From NCBI RefSeq assembly GCF_000002595.2, contig NC_057012.1:7434676-7498675 (forward strand): 64,000 nt of DNA. Reading direction: 5' to 3'. The position numbers and the translations under genes were made by a program. The notes under the pieces are model-generated. The model ran no database searches and was not told where the DNA came from. It saw only the letters and a program-made list of their open reading frames with translations. This stretch comes from Chlamydomonas reinhardtii (Eukaryota; Chlorophyta; Chlorophyceae; Chlamydomonadales; Chlamydomonadaceae). Below, piece after piece: positions 56,850 through 64,000 of this stretch; the first letter of the stretch is position 1, and every line of letters begins with the position of its first letter.

Positions 56850-58732
56850 TGTATCTTTATATTCTTCTTTCTTCGGCCTCAGATCACTTCACGCCATGAT
56901 ACTCAATGTTCGACGCTGTTGCTCCAGCTCAAGTCACGTGCATTTAATGCAGTTCATCATACCTCCCTTGCAAAAGCTAGAGTGGGGGAGACTATTTGCT
57001 GGACCCAGGGAGGGCATGTGGGTTCTAGCTGGACTGGCCGGACGGGAAAAACACACCGGCACAGCGTGTCGACCCCACGTGCAGCACGTCGTCCGCTGGT
57101 CACTCCAGCTCGCACGGGCGCGTGCCCACCCGCACCCATGCAGTCTTCTTGTGACCATGCTCCCATACATTGCGCTGCTCGCCCTTTCCCATGGCCAGCT
57201 GCTCGTCCTTCTGCTGGTGCTGCGCGGTAACTGCGTCCTGCCGCGCTGTGACCCTTTCACAGTGCAGTTGGCCCTTGTTTGATGGACTTCTTGCGAATAT
57301 CTGGTTGCATAACTTTTAGCGGCTCGGTTCAAGGCCAAGTGCTATCGCCGCCGCGGCTAGGTGCACGGCCAGATGCCACGGCCCGAATGCCTGCAACGCC
57401 AGACACCTGGGAGGTTGCTGCCCTGGTCCGGAGTTGGCGTGCCCCGGCCCCCGCAGGGGGCGCGGCGCACCCATACGTTTCAGAAAGGGGGGGTCGATGC
57501 CAAGGTGATCCACACACGTTCCCGGCCCCCGCCGACTAGACGCAGCCAATATCTAGGCCATCAGTTACACAAAGTCACTGTACACAAGAAGGAAGTGGCC
57601 CCGGCGACGTAGATCCGTCACCCGACTCGAGTCAGGAAACCTAGATCGCGAAGGTAACTGTGACAGCAATAGGTTTAACACACTCAAACATATCCTATGA
57701 AATCCTCAGCTGCAAGAAAGACATGTTAGATGCCGATCTTATCGCAGACGCTCCCGCTGGTCCAGTGATAATTGTTAACACATAAATGGCTTCAATGTGG
57801 TCACCTATATACCTGTCAAAAGCCTCGCGGGCGCGTGGGCTGCGAGCGTGAGCATTTGCCCTAAATACAGCCGCGCTGTCAGCCCCAATAAATTAGAGCT
57901 ATAAATCTTAGGAATTGGTATCTATTTATTAAGCCAGACTGGATTAGGAAGACGGTTTCGCCGCAACGAAGTTCTCCCGCTTTGTTCCGCAAGAGTCGCG
58001 CCGATTTGTTCAATACCTGCAGACTGAGTGTGCGTGCGGTATATGAAGTATATGTATATGAAGTATAGCAGCGATGCTGAGACTCTGTTATAACGTTTAG
58101 GGCTGAACGGTTTCGCCGCAACTGCGCGACGTCCAACCGTCCGATGTCCAACGCACAGCCCCGACCCCTCCCCCCAGGTTGTGCGCACGCCAGCATCCCC
58201 AATAAATACCTTTGGTCCAACGTATGTTATGCCTCTGGCACTCCAGATCATACTCAGACTTCAGTCGTCATTCCTATACCAGCCTCCTTTCACCCAAGCT
58301 TTCACCTCAGCTCTGCGCCACGAGGGGCACCCCTGACGAACGGTCACTACTTGCACACGCCTGCTCTCATGCCCAGCACTATAACACCGTACGTTGTGTC
58401 AGGTTGCGTCCCCTGTCACTTGACTCCCTTAGGGGCACGCCCCATGGATCGCATGGCGGTCCGCTAGTGATGCAGAGTGATGGCGCGACCGGAAACCGGA
58501 GATCGAAGTCAGCAAGTGAGCCAAAGCAGTATTTATATATCTGCTGTAGATGCTATAGTTTAAGCATCCATGTATGTACCTGCCTCGTGCGCGAGCCTCG
58601 ACCTAAGTCTTCTGAGTCCTGAGACTCTAAGAGTAGTCTAATTGCGCCAGCGCACCGACGAACGCTCTTCAGTTAGTCGATATATCTTCCTGAGCTACAG
58701 GACGCACGGGGCTGCGAGGAGGCATAGCGCTA
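56850..58732. other. Divergent intergenic region between two GT90 genes
   Basis: Should hold both promoters. It is AT-richer around 57650-58100, where CGGTTTCGCCGCAA occurs twice (about 57954 and 58108) and TATGAAGTATA is duplicated near 58042-58068. GATATAT lies at 58679, about 50 bp before the plus-strand ATG. No exon is supported. Confidence 0.45.
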
Positions 58733-61700
58733 ATGAGGATGAGCGTAGCTATGCTTTTGGCTGTTTCACTCCTCTTATTGGCATCATATCCGACCACTAC
58801 AGACGCGCAGTGTATTCAGGTTGGTCACTTCCTCTCTGGCGTTTAGCTTTCTGAGTGATAAGCCTCACGTGTACGCTTCCACAGAGCCCTGGAGAGCTTG
58901 GGCCGCTGTTAGATGTGCTGAACGCAGACATCAAGTATTGGCGGGTACGTGCCTTGAGGCGCGGTGGGTACCTAACCGCAAGCACTGGCGGTGGCACTCA
59001 GTCCGGCGCCCAAACCCAGGGCCATAACCCCCATAGCCTGTGACCACTGGTCATGTCCTCTCTCTCGCGCGCGCGAAGATAGGTTGGGCGTACGTCTGTC
59101 GCGTCCAAATGGTTCAGTCAGTGGTCACGTCTCAAAGCAGTGCTCTTGACCCCGACAGGACAAGCTGGGCGGTCAGAAGCTGACGCACGAGAACCTGACG
59201 CTTTTGATTGGAAGAAATGACTATCGATGGAACGACAACCCCTGGAACGGTATGTGCGGGTTGTCGTATTCCGAGATACATGCGAAAGAGGTGCATGCCC
59301 GAGCATGTGCTGACACGGTGTGGGCGTCCACACGCAGGCGAGGCGGCGGGTATGGTGAACTCGGCGTACACAGCCGTCCTGATCTACAACAACAAGTGGT
59401 GGGTGTACAGAGTAATACGATTTGGAGTTCACACAAGCAACAGTTGATCAGCACGACTCCTGTTCGTTTCTGCGTGTCCACGGCAGGCTGACTCAACAAG
59501 CCGCCGGGCGCCCTGAATGCACCCCAACCCTCGATGCGTGCTAGGTACTTTCCTTTCCGGGAGTGGGGCTACGACGCCAACTGCACTCGCGGCGACGACT
59601 GGTGAGGACGGTGGCGCCAGGCGTAGGCCGGGAGCTCACCGCGTGGCAGGGCGGCGTGCATAGCTGCAGCGGGACAGGGGGTACGGTATGAGCAGGGGCC
59701 ACCAGAGTCCCACGAGCCCACAGGTACTTGTAGCTTGGTAGTCAAGGACGGACGGTTCTGCCAGGAAGAAGTGTGCGATCTGCATTTCCCAGTTATAATG
59801 TGAAGACTCTGCGAGGTGTGCTGCCCCAACTGCTGCAGGTGCTCACACCGCATGACGCGCACGCAGGAGGCCTTCTACCGGTGAGTGGTCAGTGGCTGGC
59901 TGGCGGCTATATGCGATTAAAGCCGGGTTGGCCACGGTTTGGCTCGGTGGTGGGGCGGGTGCGCACCGTGGATGCATCAGCATGCCGCACCGGTATGCCA
60001 AGCTGGAGGTTATGCTCACCAACGAGGTTACGCCTTGGCGCAGGTGGACAGCGGCGGGTGCAAGGTTTCCAAACTCGGTGAGAGGCTGGATACCACCAAC
60101 CAGGGCTCGATGCGGTGCCTGGATGCCGTTGCGTAGCAGTGGAGTCCGCCACAACGTACTTGTGGGCACTAGCCATCATGGGACCGCCATGGACTATGAG
60201 CGCCCCATCGCTCATGCCCCTGGTTGTGATAGCATTGACATCGCACCCGCTTGAACACCACATCTCGCAAAGTCGCGACCGCCCCTCGTACGCTGCCCTG
60301 TTCCCTCGCCCCTACCTTATGTATGGTCAGGTCTTCCTGCTAGACCTGGAGAACGGCGGGTCGTGCCGCGTGGAGGCCGAGTGCCCAGCACCGGTATTCT
60401 CCATCTTCGATGTCATGAAGGAACCCGAGAACTTTCCCAATTTTGAGTTCCGCATACAACACGGCAAAGGTCAGGCTGCCCTGTGCCCTTTGTGTGTCCG
60501 ACGGCCTTCCAGTTCAGTCTAGGGAATTCACATGCGCATAGCTTGCGCCGTAGCCATTGTTTTACGCGGGCGTGATGCGACCTATGGGCAAAAGCAACCG
60601 CGCAGCTTACCCCTTGCAGCTTACCCCTTGCAGGCGCCATCATGGTTCCGGACATGACGCACTCCGCCACGACCAAGCTCGTGACACGTCCATGGAACGA
60701 GAAGGCTCGCAAGGCCATCTTCCGAGGCAGCCTGCACTGCCCTATCATCTTTGTCAACCGCGTGTGCCCTTGCTCTCGAGGTGAGCCAGACTCAGGAGCG
60801 CTGCACGTGCAGTATGGTTGCGACGCCCGGCCTCGGTCATCAGTCCCTTGCGCCGCTCGCAGTGCATTTCGTGGATATGGTGAAGAAGCCCAAGCCCGAG
60901 CACGGAGACGCGCCGCAGTTTGTCGACGCAGACGGTGAGGCATAGGAACGCCAGGTGGTCGCTAGCTGTTGCATGCGCCATGCCCCCGCGTCAGGGCTGC
61001 ACTTTGTCCCCGCGTGGCCCGTGCGCTGCACATAGTCCTGCCGCCGCCAGCGAGATCCCACAGATGGCCTCGGCGCTAAGATTGGCCGACATACACGCGC
61101 GATGCGCACGCAGGCTGGGACGAGCACGACGCGCACGCCGACGACATTCGCATACCAGACTGGCCACAGGAGTACAGCAAGTGAGTTCGGAGCCCCCTGC
61201 CCGCCATGCGAGGCCGCGCTCGTGCAGTCCGTTGGGCCATTACCATGTGCCCCTCATCCACCGGTCCACCTTCCCCCTTGAATACCTTCCGGCGTTGCCC
61301 TTGCCACCGCCAGGCGCGCCTTACGCTCCCTTCCCTATAAGCACCAGCGCGCCTTACGCTCCCTTCCCTATAAGCACCAGCTGCTCCATCCCCTCATTCC
61401 CACTGGCTCATCCCCTTGTTCCGCCTAAAGGTATATGTTCACGCTGGCACTGGATGGACAGTCCGGAAACATGAAAATGGAGTGGCTCCTGCACATGTGC
61501 GTACGTACACGCGAGCGTGTGTGGTGCGGGGCGCGTGCTTGGATCCACTGGGGTCAGCCGCGTGGTTGTGTGTGTGGTGGTGTTGAACACCGACATATGC
61601 CGCTCAAATTCGCACCCTGTCCCGCTCTTGGTTGCCATCCGCTCACACCTGCATGCAGCAACTCGGTGATCCTCAAGGAGCACAGCCCAGTGGTCGAGTT

Positions 61701-62226
61701 CTTTGAGCGTGTGATCAAGCCCAATGAGCACTACGTGCCCATCCTGCTCAACAACTCCTATGATGCGCTCGATTTGATTAAGACCATGCCCGAGTCAGAC
61801 ATGCAGCGCATCGCAAACAATGCGCAGCAGTTTGCGCAGGTGAAACTTTCAGCGCGTGGCGGGCGCTGGTTGGTAGCTCGGGGCCTTGCAGTTCGCACAC
61901 TCTGTGCGCACGCATGCACTTTCACGCGTGTTCTTGCACGACAACTCAACCCCATCCCCAACTCATGCCACGGGCGGGCGCATGCACGCAGATGTCCGAT
62001 ATGCACACCGCCAACATCCTGTGCCCCCCTTGCCGTGCAGCGTTACCTGTGCGACGACGCCAAGAGGTTCTACTTCCAGCGCGCCATTGAGGAGTACAAC
62101 TCGCTGTTTGCGGACATGGAGGGCTACATCACAGACGTGGTCCTACCGCTGATGTCCGTGAAGGAGCATCTGGGGCTGGGCCACCACTACCAGAACCTGC
62201 CCAAGCCGGACAAGTTCGAGCCGTAG
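58733..62226 (+). CDS. GT90 (CAP10-like) glycosyltransferase, plus strand
   Basis: Fourteen exons keep phase (about 509 residues): 58733-58819, 58885-58944, 59159-59249, 59338-59398, 59545-59601, 59793-59880, 60044-60077, 60137-60469, 60634-60780, 60863-60934, 61114-61180, 61431-61496, 61659-61839, 62041-62226. MRMSVAMLLAVSLLLLAS is a signal peptide. GT90 landmarks: RPWNEKARKAIFRGS, KYMFTLALDGQSGNMKMEWL, NSVILKEHSPVVEFFERV, IKPNEHYVPILL, MQRIANNAQQFAQRYL and AIEEYNSLFADMEGYI. The middle (exons 6-8) is the least certain part, and exon 8 may hide an intron. The exon at 61431 uses an AAG acceptor, rare in this lineage. The 3' exons are the best supported. It pairs head-to-head with the minus-strand GT90. 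Confidence 0.78.
61314..61379 (+). repeat. 33-bp tandem duplication in GT90 intron
   Basis: Two identical units starting GCGCGCCTTACGCTCCC, ending about 50 bp before the exon at 61431. Confidence 0.9.
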
Positions 62227-62946
62227 TGCGGGGTCAGCCTGGCGGGTAACGCAAGCATAGCGCACGTCACACCGTTGCTGTGCCAGCGGACTTACTATGA
62301 TGGTATGTTCAAAGTAGTACTGGTTACAGCAGTGCAGCTATTCATTCTCCACTGCAGGGCCTGTGAGGGCCAATCCTGATATCGTGGCATGCTGCGGTAG
62401 CTCCTAGAGGCGTAGCCAGGTGCATGCAAGGGGCGTAGAGGTTACTCAAATGAGTGAGGCAAAGCAGGGTGCCGCCGCTGAGTTGCTCTATGTGGCAAAA
62501 TATTCTGGGTGCTCACTTGTCGCGCTTGGTTGCCTGGCCGAGCCACACCCACGCACGACTTCCACACAATGCTGGTGCACATAACGTAAGCATACACACT
62601 TCTTAGAGCAGCAGCAAGGCACAGCAGATGCATGGGGGCGTGTTGCGTCTATGTGTGGCAGAATGCTACTCAGTTGTATAATGTGATGAATACAGGCCAC
62701 GGCCTTCCAGTCTTCCACTCAACGCATCCCTAGTGCCCGTCCTGCCATGTCCCTTGCATCCTGCAGCAGTGCAGCTTCCGGAATGGGGATCCACAGTAAA
62801 CATGCTGTCCCGCACCGTACTGCATATCATTCACTCCTTTCTATTTTACGGACCCAACAGCAGCCTGCCACAGTCTTGAGTGTCCTACAACGCAACAACT
62901 CGCGCAAAAGTCTTTATGAATGCACCCATCAGCCCGAATGTTGCGC
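62227..62946. other. Convergent intergenic region
   Basis: Between the GT90 stop and the stop of the minus-strand gene at the right edge. No feature recognised. Confidence 0.5.
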
Positions 62947-64000
62947 TCAAATGTCGATCTTCTCGATCCGTATAGGCCCAGTCCGCTGCGGCGCGGGATC
63001 TTGGGACAACAGGGCTACAATGTCCGGCAGGTCCGACAGCAGGCTGCCACCCACCGCGTCGCCCGCCGACGTACTGCGGCCAGCAGCAGGCGGGGACGCC
63101 ATCGCAGCGTATGCACGGCTGCCGCCATTGCCGACGTAATGATTCGACTCTCCCCATGCCGGCCGGCGGCGGCCAGGCTGGGCCGCGTTGCCCGACTGCT
63201 TGCTAGCCGCAGGACCGCCGGGCAGGTTGTGATGCGGCTGCGGTGCGCTGCCGCCGCCGCCAAGGCTGCGCAGCAGATTGCCCAGCGGCTGCTGCTTTCC
63301 GCGAGGAAGCACGCTCGTGTCATCATCCGGCACCGGGCGAGCGACAGAGGCCCTCACCGATGGAGACAGTGGCGGGGTCTCGCCCTCGTGGGACAAGCTG
63401 CGCACGGGTATGGCTGGCAGCGACTCCGACACCCACTGCCGGCCGGCCGGCCGCCCGGCGGCGGGTCCTAGCGGCTGCCGAGCCCGGTGGCCCGCAGCAC
63501 GCGCGCCATGTGGCAGGTCCACGCCGGGCTCACGTGCAAGAGGCGGCAGCATCGGCAGCGGGTGCCCTCCCGGCAAGCGCTGCTCGGCAGGCGCGGGGCC
63601 AGTTGCCGGGCTGAGGTACAGAGTGGTGTGCCCTCGATTGCGGTCGTCTGTCGCAGCATTGCCATCGGCCCCTACCCCAGGGTGGCTGTGGGCTCCTGCA
63701 ACTGCGGCCAGGTCGCTGACAAGCCGTGACGTCTGACCACCAGAGCCTGCCCCGGCCACCGGCGGGGCACTCACAGGGGACCAGCCGCCCAGTGACGAGG
63801 TGCCTGGCGGGCCGCCAGCTTGGGGCGGGGGCATTTCAGGCAACACTACCTTTGCGGAGGTGCCCTTGAGACGGGAGGGGTTGGGCAGCCTGAACCCGCT
63901 GGCCATCACGCCGCTGCCGGTGTACGGACTTAGCGCCACTGGGGTGCCGCGCGGCGTGTCGCCCAGGGCTGTGTGCAGCAGCAGCGGCGGGACTGGATGC
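62947..64000 (-). CDS. Low-complexity Pro/Gly/Ser-rich protein, C-terminal exon (continues beyond window)
   Basis: A single minus-strand frame is open from the window edge to a stop at 62947, about 350 codons. It encodes a disordered Gly/Pro/Ser/Arg-rich chain with SLSHEGETPPLSPSVRA, VPDDDTSVLPRGKQQPLGNL and a terminal SDLPDIVALLSQDP...IRIEKIDI. Opposite-strand frames are shorter. Such tails are common in algal kinases and regulators, but no domain is present here and no function is assigned. A splice acceptor inside the frame cannot be excluded. Confidence 0.5.
   Translation of the reverse strand, partial: HPVPPLLLHTALGDTPRGTPVALSPYTGSGVMASGFRLPNPSRLKGTSAKVVLPEMPPPQAGGPPGTSSLGGWSPVSAPPVAGAGSGGQTSRLVSDLAAVAGAHSHPGVGADGNAATDDRNRGHTTLYLSPATGPAPAEQRLPGGHPLPMLPPLAREPGVDLPHGARAAGHRARQPLGPAAGRPAGRQWVSESLPAIPVRSLSHEGETPPLSPSVRASVARPVPDDDTSVLPRGKQQPLGNLLRSLGGGGSAPQPHHNLPGGPAASKQSGNAAQPGRRRPAWGESNHYVGNGGSRAYAAMASPPAAGRSTSAGDAVGGSLLSDLPDIVALLSQDPAPQRTGPIRIEKIDI

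Noticed and set aside
59734-59799. Alternative exon LVVKDGRFCQEEVC in the plus-strand GT90
   Set aside because: It would leave the next junction out of phase; the acceptor at 59793 keeps phase through to the next exons. Not fully excluded.
60783-60862. Reading SLAPLAVHF as coding upstream of VHFVDMVKK
   Set aside because: It does not match the phase left by the exon ending at 60780; the CTCGCAG acceptor at 60863 does.

Overview
The window looks like nuclear DNA of a volvocine/chlamydomonadalean green alga (Chlamydomonas or a close relative). It is GC-rich. Genes are cut by many short introns with GTGAGT/GTGCGT-type donors and (T)GCAG acceptors, coding exons carry Ala/Gly/Gln tracts, and G-rich minisatellites sit inside introns. 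Gene models were built by hand from splice signals, reading phase and family motifs; nothing was checked against a database or transcripts.

Left part (1-8.1 kb) is repeat- and transposon-rich. It opens with the C-terminal end of a Fanzor/TnpB-like nuclease. Next comes a gene whose 66-nt symmetric exon is tandemly repeated on a 201-bp unit, then Gln/acidic tail repeats. A decayed minus-strand gene with a Ulp1-like protease segment follows, interrupted by a well-preserved 959-bp hAT-type element with 208-bp inverted ends and an 8-bp target duplication. Last are C-terminal exons of an NSE3/MAGE-like protein, with a large GGTCA/GGGCA array in one intron.

8.7-28 kb holds a complete GT90 (CAP10-like) glycosyltransferase (8694-10953), a 90-bp minisatellite, weakly coding DNA, an almost full-length L1-like LINE (about 16.1-22.2 kb; ORF1 and ORF2 meet at TAATG), and a complete fringe-like GT31 glycosyltransferase (22972-25898).

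28.1-44.4 kb holds three well-resolved genes: a minus-strand RINT1/MAG2/TIP20 homologue (ER-Golgi tethering), a plus-strand triose-phosphate/nucleotide-sugar transporter family gene, and a plus-strand class III (GABA-type) aminotransferase.

44.7-64 kb is a run of secretory-pathway glycosyltransferases: a nucleotide-diphospho-sugar transferase (DxD, plus), a GT90 on minus and a divergent GT90 on plus. The window ends inside a minus-strand low-complexity protein gene. Altogether there are five glycosyltransferases, one candidate sugar-phosphate/nucleotide-sugar carrier and one ER-Golgi traffic factor. This suggests, but does not prove, a region enriched in Golgi glycan-assembly functions.
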